Made by a program: the position numbers and the translations under genes
In this document: positions 35,101-46,875 of the stretch, piece after piece
How the letters are laid out: every line of letters begins with the position of its first letter
Numbering within the stretch: position 1 is the stretch's first letter
NCBI GenBank assembly: GCA_963682055.1
Contig: OY821749.1
Span: forward strand, 30,015,631 to 30,079,630
Reading direction: 5' to 3'
Source of the DNA: Primula veris
Lineage: Eukaryota; Streptophyta; Magnoliopsida; Ericales; Primulaceae
Length of the DNA: 64,000 nucleotides
Notes under the pieces: generated by a model
The model's database searches: none
Told to the model about the DNA's origin: nothing
Seen by the model: only the letters and a program-made list of their open reading frames with translations

Positions 35101-36547
35101 CGTTTTTATTGTATCAAAGCGTTTTTATTGAATCAGGGTGGGGAAAATAGATTTTTTTTCACAGAACTAGAATGACCATAAGTGTAAAACACAAAACAAG
35201 AAACAGTAGGAAGGTCCCAGCTGTTGGAATCTGGGGGAATATTTGTATGTATTTAAACATGTGTTGAACCTGCAAAATAAGAGTTGGATCTTTTGGCTGT
35301 ATTAAGTTAACCTGAAAAAGTTGTGTTTATGCGGCTTTATTGAATGCTTTTTTGTCCTATAGTGATCAAATTTCGAAATTACGGATTATCATCTTTGACT
35401 AAAATGTGCCTCGAAATTGTCTCTAGTTTCTATCCGGTGTGCATGGAATCATACTAAGCTTCATTTTTTATTCGTGATTTATTTTCAAAATTATGAGTCT
35501 TAATGCTTATGAATGGATGATCATTTCTATTTTCTAATACGGTCATCCCTATGTAGCTGTAGATTTTGTATCTGGTGACTATCCTATATAAATTGAATTA
35601 GAATTAGAATTAAAATTAAAATTTTCATTATAACTGATAAAAATAATGTTACAAAAAAACAACAAAATGCATGTTAAAATCAGTTACACATGAATAAATT
35701 CATATAACTTTTAAATCATCCGTGAGAACGCATTAAAAAACCGTCGGTCATGGACTTTTGGGTAGTGAAAGAGAGTTGTTGTCTAATAAAGGTCAGAACC
35801 TCAGCCGGTGACACTCCCTAACCGATGCCAATTCAATGGTAATTTCGTGTGAATGTCGAAATCTAATAATCAAAAAAATTCTGAGCTTTGGTCATACGCT
35901 AAACGGATCGGCAAGTCTATATTCTAAATTTTTGGCATATACCAGGGTGGACAAGGTGCCTATTTTTTTGTTTGGATAATCAACCCTCCTCTTTGAACGC
36001 CCAGTATTCTAGAACTCTGGAGGTGGGTGCGACATAATAGGGTCTCAAGAAGCAGCCCCACCCACCATTTATTAGTGGTAAAATAAAATAAAAAGAGTGT
36101 CAACCAATTTATCAAAAAATCATAAGTTCATGTATGGAACCAGCAAATTTGTAGTTCACATGATCAAAACACCTCTTTCATATTCTCATGATTACCTTAC
36201 AAAATGATAGCTAATTCGATCCACACTAAGCTTCTTGCCAAGTAGAAGAGGAAATTGTTCAATTACATTTGAACTGAAAACCACCCCAAAACTTAAAAAG
36301 GTTACATATGAATTCAAGTTCATATGAAATGATTAAGACTCCCACAACACCTAATAATCTATACATTAAATTAATGCTCTGGCAGCAACCACAAATTATT
36401 CCGCCACCAACTTTCACAACAAAAAAGAAGACTAGTCATATGCATGAAAATCTATAAAAATAGAGATTAGATGTTCTACAAAGATAAGTAGTGGTACTTC
36501 TTTTCTTTCATATGCTACTACGCCTAGCATTTTTTCTTGACAAGTGT

Positions 36548-39500
36548 TTAGAAACCGTGTGAGAGAAGCTTTTTCAGTGTCTCGTAGGTCATGAAAACAA
36601 TACCCACACTTGGAACAACCTTGTAGTACTCTGGAAGAATACCCCTGTACAAGCCACGTAACCCTTCATTACGGAAAATATGTCGAAATGTACCAAATAG
36701 ACCACTTTCGTACACACGGGCTTGACCACCTGCACCTTCTAGTTGCATTCTTCGCCTTACAAGGTCCAAGGGAAAAGTAGCTGTAAATTTTAAACAATGA
36801 TTAGTGAATCAGTATAATCAGTACCAAATAAATTAAACACAAGAGAGGATAATCCCTGGTGAATGGTAGCATGAGATGGGGAGATAATCTATTCAGCAGC
36901 AGACCTTGTTTAGTCATGAGAAAGCCTAATTAGTCAAAATAATGTTGTTTTTAAAGTTTGGGGGAGTTGCATCGATGGTCCCTATACTTAAAATCAAGAA
37001 TATATTGGGTCCTTATACTTAGAATCAAGATTCTATTTGATCCCCATAGTTTCCATTGGATTACTAGTGGTTCCCATACTTGGGCTATTTTGAAATTGCT
37101 CCCAAGGAATGGGAGCCATTTCTGTAATCCTCTCAATTTTTATTTCATCTTAAAATAAATTATTGCATGCTCACTCACAATAAACCATAGGAAGGTAAAA
37201 TTTGGGAAAAGAACAATGACGTTAGATCATGCAGAATTGCATATTAAGGATTTGAGCAAAATGTTACAGTTAATAAGGTAAGACATCAAATACGACCTAC
37301 ATGACATTCTGCTCAAAATCTAGGAGTTGCACAACAATCCCCACTCCCCAGTGGAAAAAAAAAATCAATTTATGGCTGACTAATTATATTTCATACTGTT
37401 TGTAGAATTAAAATTGTTACAAACCTGTAGACGACGCGATGCCAGAAAGGCTACCACAAGCGAGGCTGACCACAATACTGGAGTCATCAGGCCTAATGTC
37501 AAGTCGCAAGAGAAAAAATGTCAGAAAAGCGACTTTATACAACAACAAAACCGAACTCCGGTTCCTTCTTTTATAGAATGAGTTTAAACATTTTTTGTTT
37601 TGAGGATAAGATAAAGAACAAAGGACAAAGTTTCCTGTAGTTTCTTTTGTACAATATTTAACATTTTTCTGGAAACATATATGGGTTGGCTTGTAAGTTA
37701 ACTAGAAAACGTCTAAGGAGCACTCACCTTCGAAAGTGCCAATTCGATTTCAATGCCTCGTAAACAGAAAAGCTTATGGCTATACTGGGTCCAACCCCCT
37801 AAGTAACAAACATAGCATTTAGAATAACCACCTCTTAAAAAACATGAGTAGAACAGAGGAAAAGAACATAAACTAAACTAAAAGCTTACAAGCAAAGTTG
37901 CTCCAAGTCCTTTATAGAGGCCAAAAAAACCTTCGTCTCTGCAAATAGTATGAATTGCATGCCAAATGCCACGATAATACATTGAACTCCTCTGCATAAG
38001 ACACCACCATACATAAGGTCTCATCAAAAGATATAGGTGCTGGATAATGGGGAAATTACAGTTTTCTACTGTAACAAATAACCAGATTTCAATTACTACA
38101 CTAGCATTACATTTTTCAATAATTTAGTACACTATACAGGAAAAAATTCATGGGTCCAGGACTAAAATAGAAACACAAAGATCAGGAACTACAATAGAAA
38201 AAAATGTCATAGAATACTAGTACACTATAAATAAATGATAGAACAGTATAAAATTTTCTTTTGCTTTCTTAAATTATTTGGTATCCTAGCCGCCTTCTTT
38301 TTTAATTTGTGGTAAACTTCATCCGAGGAATGTTAAGTGTACTCGATTGCTAAATTTTTAAGTTGGGTGTATAAAATTAAAATCCAGTAATACAGTAATG
38401 TATAGAACCGTAATTAACAATTAATATAATAAACTAAACTTATCTTATGTAAGAACTTCCTTGTGATTTGACAGTTGTACTGAAAGCAATTGGTGTTGAA
38501 ACAAAACAAAATATTTTATACCACTATTGTCATAAAATTTCCTCTTACCTGTGCAGAAAGCCTTGTTCTGACAAGATCCAAAGGGTAAGTTACAGCCGCA
38601 GATGTCATACCAGCTGAACCACCTCCAACAAAATGTACAAAAACATCTGCACTTGCACTACCTCTGTGATTCTCAACAGCAGGAATTGATTTTAAAAACT
38701 GAAAACGAAAGAAAAGAAACATTAAGAGATAACAAATGATTTATATGAAAAGCCACTATAAATGATCAAATATATAAAAGATGAGCTCAGGAGCGAGATT
38801 TATTACACTTTTGTAACGTTCATAGCAATAGAAATTCACTGCAGAGTAGGGAAGACGGTGAACAATGGTGACTAAATTCCCTTTCCAAAATGCTCTAAAG
38901 CCTTCTTCATTGACAATGCGTACAGCCTCATGCCACATGCTTGTCTTACTCAGTGTCGCAGCATTCGAGTGCATACCTTGAACCTAAGGAGAAAGTTAAA
39001 CGCTATTTAATCAAAAATAGCAAACCACAAAAGCCGATTAAGGTGAACATCATTTAAGCATTCTTATTAGTGGGCTCCTATCTCTGGCATGAGAAAAGGT
39101 GCGACTATATCCAGTACCCAACAAACACCAATAAGAGGTACTTTACATTACAAAAGTAAATGACGAAAATCCACAAACCAGTCACATGACGAACGATTCC
39201 ACTCTTTGGTTTAACTCGACCAAAAAACATAATACCTGGAAAAAGTTTTTAAGCAGCACAACGGTCCCCGAGAGCTTTTATAGCAGAATTAACAAACTAT
39301 GAAACCCCTGGGTCCTTCAATTTTTTTAATACCTTGCATAATAATTTATTAGTGTCATGGAAAAAGAACTAGAATTGCTATAGGGGAAAAGTCATAACTC
39401 ACACAATTTCACTGCAAGTCTAATATTCCCGTTGCGGTTTCAGACTAAAGACCAAAAAACATTATTGAAAGGTAAAGGCAAATAGAGGGGCGAAGTATAC

Positions 39501-42424
39501 ATAGGTCATGGTGCTATCTAATAATGAGTTTACACGGAGTACATTAGTTCAATTTTCCTTATCGAACCTTCATCCGCTGAAACCAGTCTTAATCAAACCC
39601 AGGAGACTTATTTTAATTCCAAATTGACAATAAGTAAAAATAAAAAACGCATACGAAATTCTATGGCCATCTTTAATTATCGTAAATGAGAACAAGGACA
39701 GCATAAACATGTTAAAGAGAATTTCGAAAATCAACCATGAGCTAAGAACTTTGAGAGGGGAGAAAGAGTAAATGAAATCTCAAATCAATTTGATTCACCT
39801 ATTCCAGTAGTTCATCTAATTGAACTCCAACAACACTCTATACCTCACTTGCAACCCCCCCCCCCGGATTTTTATTCTGAGACCTAGTTCTGATTATTAG
39901 AGTTCTGTTCCCCTGTATGTTTAGAGTCACCTTTCCTGTGCCTCATTTATGAACCATATCCACCATAACTTTGTAACTCACATAAACCTAGATAGTGAAA
40001 ATGAAGGACCATACTCCTAGTAATTACAAACGGCCTACTAACTATGCCGTATTTCATGCTAAGATTTCTCCATTAGTAAAACCATATCCGGAACCAATTA
40101 GTTTGTTTCTTCTAATCATACTCCAGTTATAAAATTCTACAAGACCGATAGTTCATTCTAATTTGGGAGATATGACCCAGTCACCCACATGATACAAAAG
40201 CAATACTGTTCCCAAACTAGTCTACATGAATCACTTCATATTTGAATTTCATCTACTCACAAAATAATTCACGGTTCCTCCCCTGAATTTATGTCTTATA
40301 CGAAATTGACAAAGTATACGTACAAGACTAAAAGGGCAAAGATTCCGAGCAACAAAAGAGCTGAAATTCTGAATAAACGGTGAGACGAGCTAAAGGGGCA
40401 GTTAATGTCTTACTAAAAGCCTAAATTTCTCCATTAGGAGTCTAGCAAGCCATAGTGTTATGAATTTGTCACAATAACAGTCCTTACTTAGATGCTTCGA
40501 CAAGACATAATGTTAGTATAAGTTAGGGGTATAAACCACATGCCACAAAAACAATACTGTCCTAAGTTTCTTCATGCATGCGGGTCCATTTAATTATTCT
40601 AAAATAATCACACCTCATATAAATTTTAGCTGCTTCTACCCTGAATTTGAGAACAATACCAATCCAAATCGAGAAAACTTTATACCATATGATAAACTAT
40701 ACATACCCACATATACATAAAACACAAAAAAGCCAAAAAGATACAAACAATAAACAGAACTAAAATCTAAAAATGGCCTGTAAAACAACGCTGGGGCGAG
40801 CTAAAGGGGCAGTATACAACTTGCTAAAAGCTTATACTTCTCCATCAGTAGTTTAATAAGTCACAAACTGGGTACGCAGAAATATACTCCAAAAAAAAAA
40901 ACGAAATTAGATATTTTTATAATGGATACACAGAACTATTCTGGAAAATATCACTTCAATATACGAATTTCAGCTACTTCAACAATAATTCACGGTTCCT
41001 TCCCTGAACTTAAGAACAGTACTAGTCCAAATCGGAAAAACACCTATACCAAATTGACCAAGTGTACTGTGTACATACACATATACATACATCACGAAAA
41101 GGCCAAAACTTCAATTAAAGTCTGATTAAAGCCTAAACCATATCCACTATAGGTTGAAAATTTGAAACCCAGATTGTTTATTACCCGTGGTTGTACTCCT
41201 AGTCCAATATCAGAAACTTCTAGAAGGCAATAGCTTTTGTTATATATACCAGTCAAAAATATCACTCTGTATGTGAATTTCAGCTACTTCCACCATAATT
41301 CATGAATCTTCCCCTGAATCTAAAAACAGTACCAATCCATTCCTAGATTAGTAGTAGTGATATTAGAAGATGATAGCTCTCATAATTATGAACATGCTGC
41401 TAACTATCTAGTACTCTTATGCCTAGATTTCTCTGATAGCATTCTACTGAGACAAAATACTACAGATTTAGGTGGACAAAAACCATCTTATTTGTATCAC
41501 ATAATCCTACTACTGTATTAGAAACTTCTAGACGCTACTGTATTAGGTTTAAATTAGAAAAAACCTAGGACCATTTGACCGTGTATACACACAATTACAT
41601 ACAACACCAAAAGGCCAAAAACGCTACAATCTAAATAAAACAAATCTGAAAAAGAATGGTGAGATGAGCGAGGGGTGCCGCACACGTCTTACTAAAAGGC
41701 TAGATTTTTTTATTAGGAGTCTAGCAAGCCACAATGCTATGAATTTACGTCACATGAATATATTCCAAAATTAGATACTTCTACACATAAACATACAATT
41801 ATACTCCTAAGTCCTAAATTGGCTACTTCTACACGTATACATACAATTTTACTCCTATAGATAACATATACACACAATTATACTCCTAAATAAGATACTT
41901 CAAATCCAAATTGAAAAAAACCTTACACCCGTTTGACCAAGTATAGATACACAAACACAATACAACAACAGAAAGGCTTAAAAAACCTAAACAAACCCGA
42001 CCTGGAAGAGAATGGCGAGACAATAGAGAGGCGCGGTACTAAACGCCTAGATTTATCTACACATATACATAGAGATATACAATTATACTCTTAAATAAAA
42101 TACTTATAATCCAAATTGGAAAAAACCTTACACCCAATTTACCAAATATACATACAACAACACTAAGGGAAAAAATCCTGTTAATAGACCAAAACGGACC
42201 TGAAAAAGAATGGTAAGACGAGCAAGAGGAGCGGTACAAGTCTTACTAAAAGCTCCAGCGATACCTCCGGCGAGAAGCTGCGGAACGGTCCCAATCTGGG
42301 TCTGTACACACGGCGGTGAAGGAGGAGAATTGTGTAGAAACTTTCTAGCGCCGCTGTCGACGACCCGAGCCTCCATTTCTTCGTCGGAGATCGGTACAAT
42401 CGAAGCTCTAAAACAGGTAAACAT
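36548..42424 (-). CDS. mitochondrial carrier family (SLC25) protein
   Basis: Seven exons on the minus strand: 42424-42200, 38983-38807, 38698-38549, 37991-37890, 37798-37728, 37492-37425, 36780-36548. They sum to 1026 bases, 341 residues. Starting instead at Met17 (42376), which better matches Arabidopsis relatives as I recall them, gives 325. Three carrier repeats are present, each with its motif: a degenerate APLARLTILFQ in repeat 1, PLDLVRTR in repeat 2 and PLDLVRRR in repeat 3. They are joined by RLPYSAVNFYCYE, GPSIAISFSVYE and VPSVGIVFMTYE. These carriers exchange nucleotides, cofactors or metabolites across the inner mitochondrial membrane; the substrate here is not clear. The protein resembles Arabidopsis At3g53940/At2g37890. 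The 3.2-kb first intron carries copies of the exon 1 end (see repeat entry). All junctions are GT-AG and in phase. Confidence 0.93.
36955..37140. repeat. repeat-like block in a carrier intron
   Basis: Three variants of 'ggtccctatacttaaaatca' recur within 130 bases in the last intron of the carrier gene. The phrase resembles that of dispersed plant elements, but I see no clear ends. Confidence 0.35.
40270..42199 (-). repeat. tandem array of carrier exon-1-end copies in intron 1
   Basis: Four copies of the last 18 codons of exon 1 lie in intron 1. All are read on the minus strand; the real exon reads AFSKTCTAPLARLTILFQ. Copy a (42002-42046) lacks three codons and reads AFSTAPLYCLAILFQ with donor GTCGGG. 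Copy b (41646-41699) reads PFSKTCAAPLAHLTILFQ; its donor is lost (ATTTGT). Copy c (40778-40831) reads AFSKLYTAPLARPSVVLQ, followed by GCCATT. Copy d (40361-40420) reads AFSKTLTAPLARLTVYSEFQ. Matching intron sequence accompanies each ('aaaccttacacc', 'acatacaacaac'), and one unit near 41020-41160 has only the intron part. Confidence 0.85.
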
Positions 42425-42737
42425 GGTGAATTATGAAGTGGGTAAGAGTCTGATTCATTGTTTGTAGAGAGAGAGAGTGATTCAGGGTTAGAGAGAGAGA
42501 TATATGAGTGTGTAAAACCCTATGATGGGTTTTTGGGTTTCTTTTTTTTTTTTTGGGACGGTGGGTTGGAGAACAATGCGAAGTACACGTGTACTCCTTG
42601 TAAAAATGGAGAGTTAAGTTGATGTTAATTACGAAAATGGAGATAACTTATTTCAAAATTTTGATAATGTGTAATTTTACTATTTTATTTTTATTTTTTT
42701 AAAGGGGTGTAATTTTATGTTTCTTACGTAACTATGT

Positions 42738-43190
42738 GTCTTTAACGATTTATATACTCAGCTTTCAATTTTACTAATTCGGATACCAGACTATAATAAT
42801 TTTTCAATTTATATACTATCGTCTAAATTAATCACGGAATCATGTCACGTGACAACACGTGCTTGACAAACGTTAACGTGATAGAGTAATTTTGTCATTC
42901 TGCATCAAAATATATCATTCTAAAAAAATGTTTTTCTCAATTTCACACATAACAAAAATCAGCACATAGTCCGAATTTGGGGGAAAATGTTATTCTAAAA
43001 TGATATATTTTGGTGCAGAATGACAAAATTATCCTATCACGTTCAAGTTTATCAAGCACGTGCTGTCATGTGACATGATTTAGTGATTAATTTAGACAGT
43101 GATACCAAAATTGGACAATTTATTATAGTGTGATACCCAAATTGTAAAGGTTAAAAGATATATAGGTACCCAAATCATTAACATAAACAT
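42738..43190. repeat. long inverted repeat, about 450 bp
   Basis: The left arm contains 'actataataa', 'tctaaattaatcac', 'atcatgtcacgtgac', 'cacgtgcttga' and 'ttttgtcattctgca'. The right arm carries their complements in reverse order. The arms cover roughly 170 bp with moderate divergence, around a centre of about 90 bp. It resembles a non-coding fold-back or long-TIR transposon. Both arms carry CACGTG (G-box) sites. Confidence 0.7.
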
Positions 43191-43251
43191 ATTTTGATAT
43201 AATAAACGTATTTTTTCTTTTTTTTAAATATATCTCTCTTCCCTCCCTCCC

Positions 43252-43490
43252 ATCAAAAAGTGATTACAAAAGGGAACAAATAGGGTAATCCAAAAAATTA
43301 GGCTTTTATAGATTTAGATGTTTTTTTATTTATAATCCTTAACGGATTCATGATTGTTGTCAATTTGTATCAAAAAGTGATTACAAAAGGGAACAAATAC
43401 AAGTTGGGATAATCTGAAAAAGTAGGCTTTTATAGATTTAGATGTTTTTTTATTTATAATCCTTAACGGATTCATGATTGTTGTCAATTT
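43252..43490 (+). repeat. 118-bp tandem duplication
   Basis: Two head-to-tail copies begin 'atcaaaaagtgattacaaaa' and end 'gattgttgtcaatttg'. They are nearly identical apart from a short insertion ('acaagttggg') in the second. This is a recent local duplication in non-coding DNA. Confidence 0.85.
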
Positions 43491-44012
43491 GGGATTTTTG
43501 TCCATCAGACCGGTTACATATGCCAAAAGAAAGTGTTTGTTCTTGAAACCCAAAATAATTCAAAGGAAAAAAAAAAACCGATGTGACTTCAAATTTTGAT
43601 TTAATATTTATTCACGATGATATGTGGAGTTTTTTAAAATAGTTCAAATAGTCATGAATAGTAATGTTATGACTCTTATGTCTATAAATATAGTGTTTAA
43701 AAGAATTAGTTTTGTGATTGATAAAGAATCAGCGGCACAACTTGTTTATCGCTTGCCCTCCATCTCGATGTAAGCATTTTTATGATATTTAATTAATAAT
43801 AATTTTAAGTTCATTGTTTACTTAAAAAAAATGAAGAAAATGTATTCGTTGAAAACTTTCATTTTAATAATTTTTACAAAATCATCACAAATGATGTTAC
43901 GAAATCGATAAATTAATTGATTTGATAAGTATCCATTTTAAGAGAGAGAGAGAGAGAATAGATGATAGAGTTAAAGAAAAAAGAAGAATAAATATTGACA
44001 ATTTATTACATA

Positions 44013-44450
44013 TTTAGAAACTTATTTACAAAAACTCGATTGTTTTGAACTTGACAACTTTTTTACAAAAAAATACATGTTTTGTGAACTTATTTACAAA
44101 TAGTTACATATGTAATTAAAAATTCGATTTAAAAAAAAAAATACATTTTTTATACAAAAAATATGCGTGATATTGTCTAATCCTGTCCAATCTTTTATAT
44201 ATAATCATGTTTGATCCTATATAATAATATCTAATCATGCTTGATACTATGCACAATTTTTTTTGATTTTTTAAAATATTTTTTACAGTTTGTTTATGAT
44301 ACCTATTTGTTTGTATATTTTGTTATTTTTTATGATACATGTACCTAATTGTAAATAAGTATATGTATCTAATTATAAAGAAGTGCACATGCATGAGTTT
44401 TTTGTAATTAAGTTGATTGATATGTATTTATTTGTAAGTTTTCCAAAAAA
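44013..44450. repeat. possible AT-rich fold-back element
   Basis: Phrases such as 'acttatttacaaa' and 'atacatgt' on the left recur in complement on the right ('gtaaataagtatatg', 'acatgtac'). The sequence is very AT-rich, so part of the similarity may be compositional. Confidence 0.3.
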
Positions 44451-45892
44451 AATATTAAGATTACAGTTAAAATTTGCCACATCAGCAGTCTCTCTCATGC
44501 TATGATTTTTAGTATGTTCTTATATCATTACTCTTGTACTATTTAGCAATAAAAACTCGTCAATCTTTAATAAAAAAAATATTTATTTCACTTAGTTCAA
44601 TAATATCAGATTTTAAAAAAAAAACTAGATTCAATAATAATGCTTTCGAATTGAACTCAACTACTACCATATTTACTAAAAATACTATTATTCTAAAATA
44701 TTATCAAATTCAGTAAAAATACTATTATTATTAATTTTTGATTGTAATATATTATTTCCTATATTGTACAAGTAGTAGTGTTTTTAGTAGATTTGATAGT
44801 ATTTCATTGAATGCGCTAGAACAGTTACGGAACCATGAAGTTAGTATGGGAGGAGTCGGTTTTCTATATAATTTTTTTTCATAATATGTAGGGGAATGCT
44901 AATTTTTGAAGATTTTAATCAATATTACTTTTTAGTAGTATTGAGATAAGTGAAATAAGAATTTTGACTTAATTGAAACAAAAATTAAATATATATGTTT
45001 TTGTTAAATAACTTGGCCAGATTGTACATGTTCCTGCATTCAACATGTACATTCATCAACTGCCTGGTTATTATATCATTGATCTCACAATTTATAATAT
45101 GCACCCTCGTCATAGACTAAAAGCAATCACAACAACCTATTTGCAATTATATCCAACCTTAACACAAAAATTATTAGTTTTAGCTTAGCATCTTTTACAA
45201 TACAAAACATATCTATCTCTCTTATCACTTTTTATTTTCATTTAAAATATTACATTTAAAATTTTATTGTCTTATTTCATATCATCATTTCCAGGTCATA
45301 AGAACAAATGAGTTTTTTAAGAGATTGGGTTATCTGAGTAGAAAATGTATATTTTTTACTAGTGTTTTGCTCGGTAAAAATAGCTACCCACCTTATCATC
45401 AGAGATAACTTATTAAATTTATCTAATGCACAACTAGTCTCATACTTGGTCTTTGTTTGTGTCATACTAGTTATATTTGGCAGGAAAAAAATAGCATTAT
45501 CTACCTGGTGTGCTTGCTCGTAGATAAACAATCAGTGATGCGTTTTTAGTTATAATTTTTGGTTGATATACTCCTATTATCTTCTTATTGACTGACTTAA
45601 TAAATGTAAAATATATTTTAGAGTAAAGGAGAACCTAAAGTAGTGTTAATAAATAAGTTTTTTTTCCTGTAAGTAAGCATCGTTAATAGACAACTTATAA
45701 TTAGGACAATTCACATTTGCAACAGCAATTATAAAATGATTAGACAAAGAATAAGAAAGCAAGTGAAATCAAGCTGGAAAGCAAATTAAGAGTGATACCC
45801 CTCAACTAACTAATCCTAGACCTAGCTAGTAGTATATGCAGATATTTTAAGCACATGGAAGTAACATATACATGTGTATATGATACACAGAT

Positions 45893-45963
45893 AAAATAGT
45901 GACACATAAGATCATGGATTAAAATAGTGACACATAAGATCATGGATTAATAGTGACACATAG
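45893..45963 (+). repeat. 27-bp direct repeat, 2.5 copies
   Basis: The unit 'aatagtgacacataagatca' followed by 'tggatta' occurs twice in full, and a third time as 'aatagtgacacatag'. Confidence 0.8.
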
Positions 45964-46609
45964 ATATGTTAGTTTTAGCTAACAATATTCATAAATTATA
46001 TACTACCACATTAAATGAATAATAAATAAACAATAAAATAAAACAAATGAATGAATTGATTTAACAATGACCCAACAAACACTTGCTATATTTCTTGCTA
46101 CATATGGCAAGAGTTTTATCTGGTGACACTAATGAGTGTTTATATGACATAACTTAGCTACACCAATATAACAATATATGTGAACTCTAACTATCTGGTC
46201 ACTAACAAAAGACATAAAATGTATAGTTATAAAAAACATGGTTGCTTTTAAGACGGACAAAGTATACCAATATAAGATTTATTGACGTCGTGAAAAATCT
46301 AGAAACTTAGCATTCAGATTTCTAAGTCTTTTACTAGCAAAAAAGACTTCATCGTCTAATTTTGGATGACAACAGTTTTAAGCGTAAAGCATCAATTTAA
46401 AAGTTGTAAGAATACAAATCCCGTGCACGTAAAAAAACATCAATATGAGTGTTTTACATTACGACTTTAGAATAGTGGGCGCATATTTGATTATTTTTTG
46501 ATACAATAAGCGTGACTCATGCGAAATCCATCAATATAAACTACTACAATTTGAGTAGAATACAACTTACACATGCAAATTAGAACACAGACACATTTAA
46601 AAATATAAA

Positions 46610-46680
46610 ACGTGTTGACCCTTTTGTTTTGGTACAAAAAAAACGTGTTAACCCTTTTTATTTTGGTACAAAAAAAATGT
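46610..46680 (+). repeat. short direct repeat downstream of the BEL1-like gene
   Basis: Two copies of 'cgtgttgaccctttt' plus 'ttttggtacaaaaaaaa' lie side by side, about 200 bases past the BEL1-like stop codon. Confidence 0.7.
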
Positions 46681-46706
46681 GGCCCCGTGATCGCCGACGG
46701 TCATTT

Positions 46707-46736
46707 TCCAATTGGAGACGATGGTCTCCAATTGGA
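46707..46736. repeat. perfect 13-bp-arm hairpin
   Basis: TCCAATTGGAGAC, a 4-base loop (gatg), then the exact complement. Each arm itself contains the palindrome CCAATTGG. It lies in the probable 3' UTR or 3' flank of the BEL1-like gene. Confidence 0.8.
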
Positions 46737-46875
46737 ATTCAATGACCCAGAGACAATTCTTGCCTATACTAAAACTAAGTGTAAAAATATTAAACGAGGA
46801 ATAAGCATTAGTTGTACTATACACCAAAAAGTCTCTTGTATAAATAGGAATCACATGAAAATAAGAACCTTTACA

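Larger units (their letters stand above)
33561..36547. other. intergenic between the MIZ1-like gene and the carrier
   Basis: It starts with a copy of the MIZ1-like intron end (33588-33755), then AT-rich DNA, a 104-bp tandem repeat (34690-35100) and the probable 3' UTR of the carrier near 36548. I see no other gene. The segment 35740-36070 is richer in GC but has no frame I can support. Confidence 0.5.
42425..46875. other. intergenic between the carrier promoter and the BEL1-like gene
   Basis: No gene is supported. Contents include the carrier upstream region (GA-rich near 42466-42510), a long inverted repeat (42738-43190), a 118-bp tandem duplication (43252-43490), possible fold-back sequence (44013-44450), a short triple repeat (45893-45963) and a perfect hairpin (46707-46736). 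Confidence 0.55.

Noticed and set aside
42377..42424. Upstream Met of the carrier as the certain start
   Set aside because: Both Met1 and Met17 are possible. Relatives start near Met17, so I kept the longer span but flagged the alternative.
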